Shown piece by piece: positions 17,336 to 26,144 of a stretch of DNA of 64,000 nt. Below the pieces are notes generated by a model. The model was not told the origin of the DNA and did not search any database. It saw nothing but the letters and a program-made list of their open reading frames with translations. Source of the stretch: Streptomyces brasiliensis (GTDB lineage: Bacteria; Actinomycetota; Actinomycetes; Streptomycetales; Streptomycetaceae); NCBI RefSeq assembly GCF_014647875.1, contig NZ_BMQA01000025.1, positions 1 to 64,000 on the forward strand, in the 5' to 3' direction. Within the stretch, counting starts at the first letter, position 1, and the number at the start of each line of letters is the position of its first letter. Made by a program: the position numbers and the translations under genes.

Positions 17336-17778
17336 GCACGGGCCTGCGCAGTGGGCAGGTGGCCGAGGCGGCCGGGGTGAATGTCCAGACGCTGCGCTAC
17401 TACGAGCGGCGCGGTCTGCTGGCCGAGCCGGAGCGCAGCAACGGCGGGCACCGCCTGTACGGCGAGGAGGCAGTGACCGCGCTGCGGGTCATCAAGGCCG
17501 CCCAGCGCCTGGGGTTCACGCTGGATGAGGTGGCCGAGCTGCTGGAGGCCGGGCGCCATCGCCACGGCCGCCCGGTCGCCGGGTTGCAGGAGCGGGCGGC
17601 CTCCAAGCTCGCCGAGGTCGACGCGAAGATCGCCGACCTCAGTACGATCCGCACCGCCCTGGCCGCGGCCGTCGAAGCGGGCTGCGACGACCTGACCGTC
17701 TGCGCCTCGATGGACTGCTGCCCCATTCCCTTCACCGACCTCGCCGAGGAGAACCGCCATGCCGGCCCCTGCTGCTGA
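17332..17778 (+). CDS. merR: MerR-family regulator, probably mercury or thiophilic-metal responsive
   Basis: This 148-residue MerR protein has a winged helix (SGQVAEAAGVNVQTLRYYER at 7-26, RGLLAEPERSNGGHRLY), a dimerisation helix (about 80-115) and a Cys-rich metal loop (Cys118, Cys124, Cys129, Cys130) close to the CxxxxxC pattern of Hg(II)-sensing MerR. Two more cysteines end the protein (GPCC). The first of the three cysteines of classical MerR, at the start of the dimerisation helix, is not apparent: this region reads LLEAGRHRHGRP. The metal specificity is therefore uncertain. It starts at a GTG overlapping the preceding stop and overlaps the next gene, so the three genes form one operon under the dyad promoter at 16923. 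Confidence 0.88.
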   Translation: MSTGLRSGQVAEAAGVNVQTLRYYERRGLLAEPERSNGGHRLYGEEAVTALRVIKAAQRLGFTLDEVAELLEAGRHRHGRPVAGLQERAASKLAEVDAKIADLSTIRTALAAAVEAGCDDLTVCASMDCCPIPFTDLAEENRHAGPCC

Positions 17779-18073
17779 TCCGCACCCCCGCAAGACGCCG
17801 AGGGTGCTCGCGGCTCTGGCCGCCCTGGCCTGCGTGGCGTGCTGCGCGCTGCCCGTCCTGATCACCGCGGGAGTCCTGGGTGCCGGCGCCGGGGCGGTGG
17901 TGGGCTGGCTGCCCGCCCTCGCCGTCGTCCTGGCCGTGCTCGCCGGCGGAACCTGGTGGCTCGGACAACGCCGCCACGCCTGCTCCTGCACGCCCGAAGC
18001 GGCTGGTGAGGACGGGTGCGGGTGCCAGTCGTCGCCGCACCCAGTGAAGATCACCGGAATGGGCCGTCAGTAG
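17759..18073 (+). CDS. MerT/MerF-like small membrane protein
   Basis: This 104-residue protein has two transmembrane helices ([20 protein letters not shown], then [20 protein letters not shown]). The first has a CVACC motif, as in the MerF/MerT/MerC mercury importers, where a Cys pair in the first helix carries Hg(II). The cytosolic tail adds CSC and CGC pairs. It overlaps merR by 20 bp. No mercuric reductase (merA) or organomercurial lyase is in the window, so the operon looks incomplete as a resistance system. It may serve transport or sensing only. Function is inferred from motifs and context. Confidence 0.75.
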   Translation: MPAPAADPHPRKTPRVLAALAALACVACCALPVLITAGVLGAGAGAVVGWLPALAVVLAVLAGGTWWLGQRRHACSCTPEAAGEDGCGCQSSPHPVKITGMGRQ

Positions 18074-18360
18074 GGTCACCGGCCTGGTTGTCGCTCGCTC
18101 TGTTCGAGATCGGCGGCGCCTGGCTGGTGTGGCAGGGCATCCGTGCACACAAGGGCTGGATCTGGGCCGGCGCCGGCGTCATCTCCCTGGGCCTGTACTC
18201 AGTCGTCGCCACCTGGCAGCAGGATGACAACTTCGGCCGGATCCTCGCCGCCTGCGGCGGGATCTTCGTCGCCGGGTCCATGCCCGATCTGCTGATCACC
18301 TTCGACCCTCCGTACATGCTTGTCACGGACCGTCTCATCGAGGAGACAGCCGTCTTCTGA
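18070..18360 (+). pseudogene. YnfA-family (UPF0060) membrane protein, C-terminally replaced
   Basis: The frame gives [20 protein letters not shown] and [20 protein letters not shown], then [17 protein letters not shown], which is the central part of the four-helix YnfA/UPF0060 family. The expected continuation (the next two helices) is replaced after FVAGS (near 18283) by an unrelated 26-residue tail ending at 18360. The normal N-terminal start is also missing. YnfA genes often lie in metal-resistance operons, so this was probably the fourth gene of the mer-type operon before a deletion. Confidence 0.7.
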
Positions 18361-18469
18361 CACCTTCGCGGCCCTGGGGCGGTCGCGTAAACGTGGCGCT
18401 GCGCCTGGGCCTCCGGTCCCCAGCTTCCCCCAGCGTGTCGCGACGCCTGCGTCATTCGGCGCCATGACC

Positions 18470-18737
18470 GGCCGAAGTACGTCCGCGCTCATGTCCACGG
18501 ACACTTGCGCTGTCCGCCCGGACCACGGCACCGCCGGCAACGACAACACCATCGAGGTGCGGCGCGCGACGGTCGCCGGCGTGCGTCCCCGGCACGGGCC
18601 TGGCGCGCAACGCCCGGATACCGAAAGCGCCTCTTGCGCACCGGCAACTGCGGTTCGAGCCGGTCCCACAGCTCATCCGACACGCTCCGCGGCATGTTTC
18701 GGATCTCCAGGTCGTCGATCGGCAGCGAACCCCACAT
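18470..18737 (-). pseudogene. Degraded IS5-type transposase remnant
   Basis: On the minus strand MPRSVSDELWDRLEPQLPVR followed by KRRFRYPG resembles the N-terminus of IS5-family transposases (DxxWxxIxPLLP). A second frame carries ADSASVRGHERG, similar to the DSxxVRA catalytic motif of the same family. The two are out of frame and everything else is missing. This is a weak call, based on two short motifs in the right order. Confidence 0.4.
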
Positions 18738-18794
18738 GTGGCTGGACCCGTCGGCGGCTTGTCCGCGTGACCGCCGGGGCCGAGAAAGCACAGC

Positions 18795-18860
18795 GGACTG
18801 CGTTCGGAGAAGCCCTGGTTCCGCACCACAGGACGCGGGTTCGATTACTGCCATCTCCAC
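18795..18860 (+). ncRNA. ssrA: 3' fragment of ssrA (tmRNA), probable attachment-site remnant
   Basis: GACTGCGTTCGGAGAAGCCC, then GGACGCGGGTTCGATT and CCATCTCCAC, match the conserved 3' tRNA-like end of actinobacterial tmRNA (T arm and acceptor strand). The expected CCGCC after GATT reads ACTGCC, so the T stem is mutated, and no CCA is encoded. The upstream tag-peptide region and the 5' acceptor half are absent. A perfect terminator follows 11 bp later, as in intact ssrA genes. The ssrA 3' end is a well-known integrase target, so I read this as one end (attL or attR) of a past integration. No integrase gene is visible. Confidence 0.65.
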
Positions 18861-18871
18861 TCTTCCCGTGG

Positions 18872-18909
18872 ACACGAAGGGCCCCGCCGCACGGCAGGGC
18901 CCTTCGTGT
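18872..18909. terminator. Perfect hairpin terminator
   Basis: A 13-bp perfect inverted repeat (18872-18884 with 18897-18909) lies just after the ssrA fragment and 14 bp from the stop of the minus-strand protease at 18924. It can serve both directions. Confidence 0.85.
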
Positions 18910-18923
18910 CTCCAAGAGTCAGG

Positions 18924-21900
18924 TCACCTCAGGCCGAAGGCCCGGACGACGGTCTGGGTGACGGAACTTCCCGCGGCGGCCTTCGCAGTCGTCCGCAGGG
19001 AGACGAACCGGGCTCCGGACGGGGCGCGCAGGGACGCCCGCCAGTTGCCCTCCTTCTCGAGGTCCTTCTTCAGGACCTGCGTCTGCCAGGTGGCGCCGTC
19101 GTCATAGGAGACCTCCAGCCGCACGGAGGCCACCGCGCCGGCTCCGGCGGCGCCCGGCACCGACGGCGTGATCGTCAGGTCGGACGTGCGTGCGGCCCGC
19201 CCGGCGGCGTCCAGGTCCGTCCCGTAGTCCAGCTGCACCAGCGGCACGGGCGTGCCGCTGGGCTGCGCGCCGGAGGTGAAGTCCCACTCGGTGCGGGTCC
19301 GGGCGGAGTAGGGGCTGAACGCCGGGTCGCCGGTTGTCTCGTCCACCAGCCGGTAGGGCAGCTCTTCCGGGGCCAGGTCGTAGGCGTACAGATAGGGGTT
19401 GTGCGTCTGCAGGAGCTGCCGGTCGCCCTGGTACAGCGTGACCGTGGAGGACATCTGCGTGCCGTACTGGGTGTCGCCGCTGTGTGCGGCTCCGGAGTCG
19501 CTGAAGCCGTGGAGCACCATGGACAGCGAGGTCTCGTCGCGCGTCGGGATCGCGTCGTGGGTCATCCGGGGGCGGACGACCGGTGCGAACCACCGCTCCT
19601 CGTGGATGCTGCGCGGCGCGTAGGACGTCGGCTCGTTCTGCGCGCCGAGCCAGCCCGGGATGTAGGCCGACTGCTGCCATGTGACGTCGTCGCTCGCCGA
19701 GACCCAGTCGGTGCGCGGTCCCTGGGCGGCGGGCTCGTAGCCGAACGCGGGGGCCGCGGCCCAGTCGTAGGGCGGGAAGTCCGTGCGCGACTCCGTGGCC
19801 TGCTTCCCGGCGGGCTGGGCGAAGTCGACGTCCACCCGGGCCAGGTTTTTCGGGTCAGCCGTCAGGGAGGCGTCCTCGGGGACGGCGCCCATGTGGTACT
19901 TGACGAGGTCGTACAGGTACGCGGGCGCCGGGTGGGCGGTCACCCGCACCTGCACCGGCCGGTTCCCCGGCGCGGCGGTGATCTGCCGGATCAGCTCCTC
20001 ACCCTCCTCGTGGGTCACAGAGGCGGCGGGCAGCGGCCCGGTGGTGACCCCGTCCGCGTTCCCGTACCAGTCGTCGACGCGCCCCAGGCCGTCGTTGACC
20101 ACCAGCAGCAGCGCCGCACCGGCCGCGCGGGCCGCCGCGGCCTGCTCCGACGGGGACACCCCGGCGTTGCGGCGGACCACGGCGACGGCGCCCCGGGCGG
20201 ACAGGCCGGCGTAGTCGGCGGCCGAGCCGTGGCCGGCGAACACCGCGGCGGACACCGACGTGCCGTCCGGCAGTGGCCGGGACCCGCGCTGTGCGAGCGT
20301 GTCGTCGAGGTGCCGGCCGCCGTAGGACACGTCGAGCGGGGTCTGCTCGGCGCGCAGCCGCGTGGTGAAGACGAAGCTGCCGTGCGCGACCTTGTCACCG
20401 GTCGGCTGGGCCCAGACGCTGTCGTACCCGGAGGAGACCATGGCGGTGCTCACGAAGGAGCGGTAGTCGCCGGGGGCCGGCACGGTCGAGGCGAACGAGC
20501 GGAAGTACTCCAGCCGGGTGTTCACCAGGGCCGTCGGCTTCGGTGTCAGGGCCCGCACCTGGTGCGCCTGCGAGGCGTCCAGGGCGATCTCCCGGTCCTG
20601 CGTCAGCTCCACCTCGGGGTCGCCGAGCAGGGCGATCCCCCGGGAGCTCGCTCCGTGGGTGCCCTGGACCCCCGTGAACATCATCACGGAGTACGAGTCG
20701 GGGGCCAGGCGCAGCGTCAGCGTGCCGGAGTCGGGGACCTCCTGGAACATGGTGGAGGTGCCGAGGGCGCCCTTGATCTCGGCGAGCCCTCCCATGGGCC
20801 GGCCATCGCGGTCCTTCACCGTGACGGTGAGGTCGTACCGCTCGGGCTCGACGCTCACGCCCACCGTGGTGTGCGCGACGACCGCGCCCGAGGCGTTCCG
20901 CGCGAGGACCTGCCCGGTGTAGTTCCCGGCGGCCAGACGGCCCCGGCTTGCGACGAGATTCACCTGCGAGCTGCCGTGGGCCGGCACGGTCACCTCGTCG
21001 GCGTCCAGGACGAACGCCTCGGCGGGCGAGGTGCGGGGGTCCACCGCGAGCTGCAGCGTCACGGGGGCGTCCCCCGTGTTGGTGTATGTGATCGGCCGCT
21101 CGACCGGCGCGGGGGTCTCCCGCGACCAGCGCAGCTGTGCGAACGCCGAGCCCGTCGCCACGACTTCGGTGTGGGCGGCGGCGGCCGCGTCGACACGCCC
21201 GGACCCGCCCTGGTAGGCGGTGAAGCCGGGGGTCGGCCTGCTGGTGCTCATCAGGGCGTCCTTGAGCTGCTGCCCGGTCCAGTCGGGGTGCTCCTGCGCC
21301 AGCAGCACCGCGGCGCCGGCGACATGGGGCGCCGCCATCGAGGTGCCGCTCAGCGTCATGTAGGAGCCCTCGCCCTCCTGGGCGTACTGCGAGCGGGCCG
21401 CCAGGATGTCTACTCCCGGCGCGCTCAGGTCGGGCTTGAGGCCCTCGTCGCCCTTGCGTGGACCGGCGCTGGAGCGGGGATCGACCTGGTCGGCGGAGTT
21501 CCCCGCCGCGACGGTGAGCGCGGCGTCGGCGGTACCGGGGGCGCTGACGCTGTACGGGGAGGGACCGGAGTTGCCCGCGGCGACGACGAAGAGCGTCCCG
21601 GTCTCGGCGCTGAGCGCGTTGAGGCTCTGGCTCATCGGGTCGTTCTGGTCGTTGATCCAGCGGTTGCCCAGGCTCATGTTGACGACCTTGGCGTGCGCGG
21701 TCCGTGCCGCCCACTCCATGCCGGCGATGATCCAGGACTCCTGCCCCACGCCGTCGTTGTCGAGGACCTTGCCGATCAGCAGGTCGGCGTCGGGGGCGAC
21801 GCCCTTCTCCTTGCCGCCGGAGGCGGCGCCCGTGCCGGCGACGGTGGACGCGGTGTGCGTCCCATGGCCGTCCCGGTCGGTGACGTCCTGGTCGGGCACG

Positions 21901-22730
21901 AAGCTGCGGGTGTCGACGATGCGCGGTGCGAGGTCCGGGTGCTCCTCGTCGACGCCGGTGTCCAGGACCGCGACTCTGACGCCGGCGCCGGTGGTTCCCG
22001 TGTTCCAGACCTGGGGCGCGCCGATCTGGGCCGTGGAGTCCGCGAGGGTGGCCTCGCTCTTGCCGTCCAGCCAGATCTTGTCGATGGCCGCCGCGAACGA
22101 AGGCGCGGCGGGGGCGCCGGCGGCGGCCGTCCTGCCCGCCGCCGGCGTGCCCGCCCCGTTGGTGAGGGCGGACCAGAAGGCGGCCGCTGTGGACCGGTCG
22201 GCGGTGATCGCCTCGCCGTCGACGGACGGGAGGGCCAGCTTCGTCTGCGTGCCCGGCAGTTCGGCGGAGGTGCTCCGGAGCGCCGCGTGCTTCGAGTTCT
22301 TCGCGTGCGTGACGATCAGGGGCAGCCGGGGTGCCCGGCTGTCGTCGTAGCCCTGCGCTATGAGCTGCGTGACGTCGAACAGGCGCTTGTCGAGGCGGTC
22401 CGCGGCGACGTAGGCGAGAGTCTCCTCCGGATACACATAGGTGTCGGCTCCCTCGGTGACGACGCGCACCACACCGGTTGCGCCGGGCGGGCGTTCCACG
22501 CTGACCGAGCCCGACGTTCCCTTGGGGCCCGGGGCGACGGTCACCTTGTCACCGGTGATCAGGGTGACCACCCGCGGTGCACCGGCGGCCGGCCCCGGAG
22601 CGGGTGACGTTGCCGACTTCCCGTCGAGGGCGGCGTCTTGGGCCGCCGCGGACGGAAGGACCGTGGCCAGCACGGCGACTGACGCGCCGAGAGCCAGCAC
22701 GGCTGATCTTCGGAAAGGGGGGTGTCCCAC
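18924..22730 (-). CDS. Secreted S8 subtilisin-like protease, 1268 residues
   Basis: This large secreted protease has a signal peptide (RRSAVLALGASVAVLATVLP at 7-26, cleavage near AAAQD), a propeptide region to about 215 and a subtilase domain. Asp257 lies in VAVLDTGVDEEHPDL, His289 in DGHGTHTAST, Asn in AAGNSGPSP and Ser464 in SGTSMAAPHVAG. The subtilase part ends near 520. A long C-terminal part of about 750 residues follows, with Fn3-like beta modules and a PA-like segment near 830-890 (ARGAVAVVRRNAG, AAGAALLLVVNDG). Long Streptomyces subtilases of this type degrade extracellular proteins. An ATG start with GAGGAACAGT upstream fits. It faces the catabolic cluster divergently. Confidence 0.95.
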   Translation of the reverse strand: MGHPPFRRSAVLALGASVAVLATVLPSAAAQDAALDGKSATSPAPGPAAGAPRVVTLITGDKVTVAPGPKGTSGSVSVERPPGATGVVRVVTEGADTYVYPEETLAYVAADRLDKRLFDVTQLIAQGYDDSRAPRLPLIVTHAKNSKHAALRSTSAELPGTQTKLALPSVDGEAITADRSTAAAFWSALTNGAGTPAAGRTAAAGAPAAPSFAAAIDKIWLDGKSEATLADSTAQIGAPQVWNTGTTGAGVRVAVLDTGVDEEHPDLAPRIVDTRSFVPDQDVTDRDGHGTHTASTVAGTGAASGGKEKGVAPDADLLIGKVLDNDGVGQESWIIAGMEWAARTAHAKVVNMSLGNRWINDQNDPMSQSLNALSAETGTLFVVAAGNSGPSPYSVSAPGTADAALTVAAGNSADQVDPRSSAGPRKGDEGLKPDLSAPGVDILAARSQYAQEGEGSYMTLSGTSMAAPHVAGAAVLLAQEHPDWTGQQLKDALMSTSRPTPGFTAYQGGSGRVDAAAAAHTEVVATGSAFAQLRWSRETPAPVERPITYTNTGDAPVTLQLAVDPRTSPAEAFVLDADEVTVPAHGSSQVNLVASRGRLAAGNYTGQVLARNASGAVVAHTTVGVSVEPERYDLTVTVKDRDGRPMGGLAEIKGALGTSTMFQEVPDSGTLTLRLAPDSYSVMMFTGVQGTHGASSRGIALLGDPEVELTQDREIALDASQAHQVRALTPKPTALVNTRLEYFRSFASTVPAPGDYRSFVSTAMVSSGYDSVWAQPTGDKVAHGSFVFTTRLRAEQTPLDVSYGGRHLDDTLAQRGSRPLPDGTSVSAAVFAGHGSAADYAGLSARGAVAVVRRNAGVSPSEQAAAARAAGAALLLVVNDGLGRVDDWYGNADGVTTGPLPAASVTHEEGEELIRQITAAPGNRPVQVRVTAHPAPAYLYDLVKYHMGAVPEDASLTADPKNLARVDVDFAQPAGKQATESRTDFPPYDWAAAPAFGYEPAAQGPRTDWVSASDDVTWQQSAYIPGWLGAQNEPTSYAPRSIHEERWFAPVVRPRMTHDAIPTRDETSLSMVLHGFSDSGAAHSGDTQYGTQMSSTVTLYQGDRQLLQTHNPYLYAYDLAPEELPYRLVDETTGDPAFSPYSARTRTEWDFTSGAQPSGTPVPLVQLDYGTDLDAAGRAARTSDLTITPSVPGAAGAGAVASVRLEVSYDDGATWQTQVLKKDLEKEGNWRASLRAPSGARFVSLRTTAKAAAGSSVTQTVVRAFGLR

Positions 22731-22929
22731 TGTTCCTCCATGAAGTTATGTGATCAAAATTGATCATCTCTCCTTCGGGTCTTGGTGATCCAGGGGTTTC
22801 GGATCGGTAACTTGCCTGCCTTCCCGTCACACTGACGCTCCGTCACCTCCGGTCGATACGCCCATCGACGATATGGACCAACTGCGGCCTGGTGAGGACT
22901 TCGTCCCGGCCGCCGACTGCGAACAGGAG

Positions 22930-22956
22930 CACCCCCGAGCGCTTGCGCCGGGGGTG
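22930..22956. terminator. GC-rich hairpin in the divergent intergenic region
   Basis: An 8-bp inverted repeat (22930-22937 with 22949-22956) with an 11-base loop lies between the protease start and the crotonase start. No gene ends here, so it may be an insulator-like hairpin or a regulatory structure rather than a classical terminator. Confidence 0.45.
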
Positions 22957-22972
22957 AGGGACTGTCACTATT

Positions 22973-22986
22973 CTACCGATCGGTCG
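22973..22986. promoter_or_regulatory. Palindrome CTACCG-AT-CGGTCG, candidate TetR operator
   Basis: The core ACCGATCGGT is a perfect 10-bp palindrome, 66 bp upstream of the crotonase start at 23052. A matching site occurs at 27488-27501 next to the TetR gene at 26697-27341, which is therefore the likely regulator of both. Confidence 0.6.
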
Positions 22987-23051
22987 ATTTTTCTCGACCG
23001 TTGAGTTGGTCAAGGGGCAACGGGTAAGAGTTGGCAGAAGCGAGTGGAGAT

Positions 23052-23825
23052 ATGCTGGAATTCGAGTTCCTGGACGTGCGGACCACGAACCGTGTTGCGA
23101 CCGTCACGATGAACCGACCGCCCGTCAACGCCGTCGGCGTGCCGATGTACGACGAGATCAAGGCCCTGTTCAGTGAGATCGAGCGCCATGCGCCCCAGGC
23201 GCGGGTCGTCATCCTGACGGGAGCCGGCAAGCACTTCTGCGGTGGGAATGATCTTGACGAATTCCTGACCATGAACCCGGAGAACGCCGCTGAGCGCATG
23301 AGGCATGTGCGCGAGGCGTTCTGGTCGATCTACGACTGTCCCCTGCCGGTGATCGCGGCCGTTCATGGCGTCGCCGTGGGGACAGGACTGGCACTGGCCG
23401 GCTCGTGTGACATGGTCGTGGCCGCCGAGGGTGCCAGGTTCAGCCTCCCCGAGATCCAGGTCGGCGCGATGGGCGGTGCCAAGCACGCCTCGCGCCTGGT
23501 CCCGCAGGCGCTGGTGCGCCGCATGCACTTCACCGGCGACATGGTCCCGGTCGAGGAACTGGCCAGGTACGGCGGCATCGACAACGTCGTGCCCGGCGAT
23601 CAACTGCTCGTCGCCGCAACCGAGTTGGCCCAACGGATCGCCCGGCACAGCCCGGTCGCCATCAGAATGGCCAAGCGCAGCCTGAATCACATCGAGTACA
23701 TGGGACTCAAGGACGGTTACGCGTTCGAGCAGAGTCTCACCGGCGAACTCTCCGGATACGACGACGCCAAGGAGGCTGTCACCGCCTTCTTCGAGCGGCG
23801 TGAGCCGCAGTACACCGGGAAGTGA
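23052..23825 (+). CDS. Enoyl-CoA hydratase/isomerase (crotonase)
   Basis: This crotonase of about 257 residues starts its first strand at VATVTMNRPPVNAVG. The oxyanion-hole signals are LTGAGKHFCGGNDLDEFL near residue 70 and VHGVAVGTGLALAGSCDMVV near 108. The acidic residue of LPEIQVGAMGG is kept, as in active hydratases. It should hydrate an enoyl-CoA in beta-oxidation, or isomerise a related thioester. The ATG at 23052 is chosen, although a TTG at 23031 is also possible. It is the first gene of a four-gene operon with two acyl-CoA dehydrogenases and a SnoaL-fold protein. The TetR-type palindrome at 22973 lies upstream. Confidence 0.92.
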   Translation: MLEFEFLDVRTTNRVATVTMNRPPVNAVGVPMYDEIKALFSEIERHAPQARVVILTGAGKHFCGGNDLDEFLTMNPENAAERMRHVREAFWSIYDCPLPVIAAVHGVAVGTGLALAGSCDMVVAAEGARFSLPEIQVGAMGGAKHASRLVPQALVRRMHFTGDMVPVEELARYGGIDNVVPGDQLLVAATELAQRIARHSPVAIRMAKRSLNHIEYMGLKDGYAFEQSLTGELSGYDDAKEAVTAFFERREPQYTGK

Positions 23826-23833
23826 GCTGCGGC

Positions 23834-24997
23834 ATGGCCCACATCACAGACCTGGATGCCTACCGTCGACAGATCCGAGCGTGGCTCGCGCAGGCGACCG
23901 TCCCCGAGGTGCCCCTCGACCTGGAAGGCCGCTTCACTGTCCTGCGAGCGTGGCAGAAGACTCTCTACGAGGCCGGATTCGTCGGGATCTCCTGGTCCAA
24001 GGCGGTCGGCGGGCAAGGACTCACCCCGCTGCACCAGCTGGTCTTCTCCGAGGAGCTCGCCCGAGCCGGAGCCCCGCAGCCCATCGGCCTGATCGGCGTG
24101 GATGTCGTGGGCAAGTCGATCGAGACGTATGGGCGCGAATGGCAACGGGAGCAGTTGCTGCCCCGCCTGCTGTCCGGCGACGACATCTGGTGTCAGGGAT
24201 TCTCCGAGCCGGAGTCCGGATCCGACCTGGCCTCGCTGCGTACCCGCGCACGGATCGAGGGTGATGAATTCGTCATAAACGGCCAGAAAGTATGGACCAG
24301 TTGGGCCCACAAGGCTCAGTGGTGCGCACTGTTGGCGCGCACGGACGCGGACGCGCCGAAACACAGGGGCATCAGCTACATCCTCGTCGACATGAGTACC
24401 CCCGGCGTCACCGCACGGCCGCTGGTGCAGATGACCGGTGACGACGAGTTCTGCGAGGTCTTCTTCGAGGACGTCCGTGTGCCGGTGGGCAATCTGGTCG
24501 GAAAGCTCCATGAGGGGTGGGCCATCGCCCAGGACACCCTGAGTCACGAGCGGGGTTCGTACACGCTCCGCCGGCGCGTGGAGTACGAGGTGGCAGTCGA
24601 GGAGGCTGTGCGGGACCTGCGAGACCATGTCGACGAGACCGGAACCGAACCCTCGGACTGGGTCCTTGAGCAGCTCGGCCGCTCCTACACGGCGGTGCGG
24701 TCGCTGGAGGCGCTGACCCGCCGGACCATTGAGCGGCAGCTCGCCGGCGACATTCCCAGCCCTCTCGACTCGGTGGACAAGCTCAGCCTCAACGAGGTGG
24801 AGCAGCTGGTCTACACATCCATCACCAACGTTCTCGGGCCGTTCCGCCTGGCAGCCGACGGGGTTGCGTTCGGTCTCGACGGCCCGCGGTGGGTCAAGGA
24901 TCACTACTACTCCCGGGCGGCGTCCATCTACGGGGGGACGTCCCAGATTCAGAAGAACATCATCGGCGAGCGACTGTTGGGACTGCCCCGTGGCTGA
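23834..24997 (+). CDS. Acyl-CoA dehydrogenase (large, FadE-type)
   Basis: This 387-residue flavoprotein has the usual ACAD layout: an N-terminal helical domain, a middle beta domain (WCQGFSEPESGSDLASLRT, the FAD/substrate signature, then VINGQKVWTSWAHKAQWCAL) and a C-terminal helical domain ending GGTSQIQKNIIGERLLGLPR. It should introduce a 2,3-double bond in an acyl-CoA. The next gene encodes a smaller ACAD with an 8-bp overlap. Paired ACADs of unequal type form alpha2beta2 heterotetramers in actinobacterial steroid and terpenoid side-chain degradation (FadE26/27, FadE28/29), so the two probably work as one enzyme. The ATG at 23834 is preferred over a GTG at 23822 overlapping the previous stop. 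Confidence 0.95.
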   Translation: MAHITDLDAYRRQIRAWLAQATVPEVPLDLEGRFTVLRAWQKTLYEAGFVGISWSKAVGGQGLTPLHQLVFSEELARAGAPQPIGLIGVDVVGKSIETYGREWQREQLLPRLLSGDDIWCQGFSEPESGSDLASLRTRARIEGDEFVINGQKVWTSWAHKAQWCALLARTDADAPKHRGISYILVDMSTPGVTARPLVQMTGDDEFCEVFFEDVRVPVGNLVGKLHEGWAIAQDTLSHERGSYTLRRRVEYEVAVEEAVRDLRDHVDETGTEPSDWVLEQLGRSYTAVRSLEALTRRTIERQLAGDIPSPLDSVDKLSLNEVEQLVYTSITNVLGPFRLAADGVAFGLDGPRWVKDHYYSRAASIYGGTSQIQKNIIGERLLGLPRG

Positions 24998-26144
24998 CGA
25001 AGACATCCTGCAGGCGCTCAAGGCGTTCCTTGACCGTGACTACCCGGCCGAGCGCAGGCGCGCCGCACTGCAGGCCCAGGGCGAGGACCGGCAACTGTTC
25101 GAAGAAGCGGTAGAACAGGGCTGGTTCGCACTGGTGGCGCCCGAGGCGGAGGACGGCCTCGGACTGCACCCCGCCACTCTCGTGCCGATGTTTCAGCTGT
25201 TCGGGCAACGTCTTGTGACCGGCCCCCTGCTGGAGCAGATACTGCTGCCGGGACTGCTGCTCAGGACGACCTGCACCGACGGCGCGCGAACCCGGCTGGC
25301 GGCCACGCTGACCGGAAGACGACGGGTGGCGGTGTTGGACCCCGGTGTCACACTCGACTGGCGGGCGGCCAACGGCTCGCTGACCCTGCGCTCCGGCACG
25401 CTCGTCGGGTCGGTGGACCTGGTGCGATTCGGGGCGGTCTCGGACCTGTTCGTCGCGATCATCGATGGCGCCCCGGACGGCGCGGCTGCAGTCCTGGTCA
25501 TCGATCGCGCCCAGCCCGGTCTCACCGTCACCGGGCACCGGAGTACGGACCCGGGTGCGAGCTACGCTCGCGTGGTCCTCGACGGGGTCGCAGTCGGACC
25601 GGGCGACATCGTTGCGCGGGGCGAGGACGCGGTGGCTCTCGTGGCCGCACTGCGGAGTTGGCAGCGGGTGCTGGTCGCCGCTGAACTCTCCGGCATCGCC
25701 CGCCATGTACTCGACCTGAGTGTCGGGTTCGCCAAGCAGCGCGAGCAGTTCGGCCGTCCCATCGGGGGCTTCCAGGCGGTCAAGCACATCGCGGCTTCGG
25801 CCGCCCAGCGGGTGATCATGCTGGAGAGTCTTGTCGCGGCCACGGCCGCTGACTCGGCGACCCTCCCCCCGAAGTCCTTCGATCTCGCGGCCCTGACCCT
25901 GAAGGCCGCCGCCGCCGAGGTCGGCCGCTCGGCATGTGAGGACGCCCTGCAGATCCACGGCGGCATCGGATTCACATACGAGCACGAGTTGCACTGGTAC
26001 TACAAGCGCGCGCTGTCCCTGCGCACCTGGTACGGGGACGAGCGGGAGGCCGCCACGGAGGTCGGGCGACGCAAGGTGTGTCACGGGATGCCCGTCTCGC
26101 TCACGGACGGACGCCATCATCGATCTCCCAGGAAGGCCTCGTGA
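24990..26144 (+). CDS. Acyl-CoA dehydrogenase (partner subunit)
   Basis: This 384-residue ACAD starts at a GTG overlapping the previous stop by 8 bp. The N-terminal domain is recognisable (FEEAVEQGWFALVAPEAEDG). The middle domain is degenerate: it lacks the EPxxGSD signature. The C-terminal domain is well kept (FAKQREQFGRPIGGFQAVKH, CEDALQIHGGIGFTYEHELH). This is typical of the non-catalytic or half-site partner of heteromeric ACADs. Its role is presumably to complete the FAD sites of the preceding gene product. The stop overlaps the next start (TGATG). Confidence 0.93.
   Translation: MADEDILQALKAFLDRDYPAERRRAALQAQGEDRQLFEEAVEQGWFALVAPEAEDGLGLHPATLVPMFQLFGQRLVTGPLLEQILLPGLLLRTTCTDGARTRLAATLTGRRRVAVLDPGVTLDWRAANGSLTLRSGTLVGSVDLVRFGAVSDLFVAIIDGAPDGAAAVLVIDRAQPGLTVTGHRSTDPGASYARVVLDGVAVGPGDIVARGEDAVALVAALRSWQRVLVAAELSGIARHVLDLSVGFAKQREQFGRPIGGFQAVKHIAASAAQRVIMLESLVAATAADSATLPPKSFDLAALTLKAAAAEVGRSACEDALQIHGGIGFTYEHELHWYYKRALSLRTWYGDEREAATEVGRRKVCHGMPVSLTDGRHHRSPRKAS

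Noticed and set aside
18906-22607. A 1233-codon open frame on the plus strand opposite the second subtilase
   Set aside because: It is an antisense shadow of a GC-rich gene. Its product is Arg/Gly/Val/His-rich without any domain, whereas the minus strand encodes a full catalytic triad and signal peptide.
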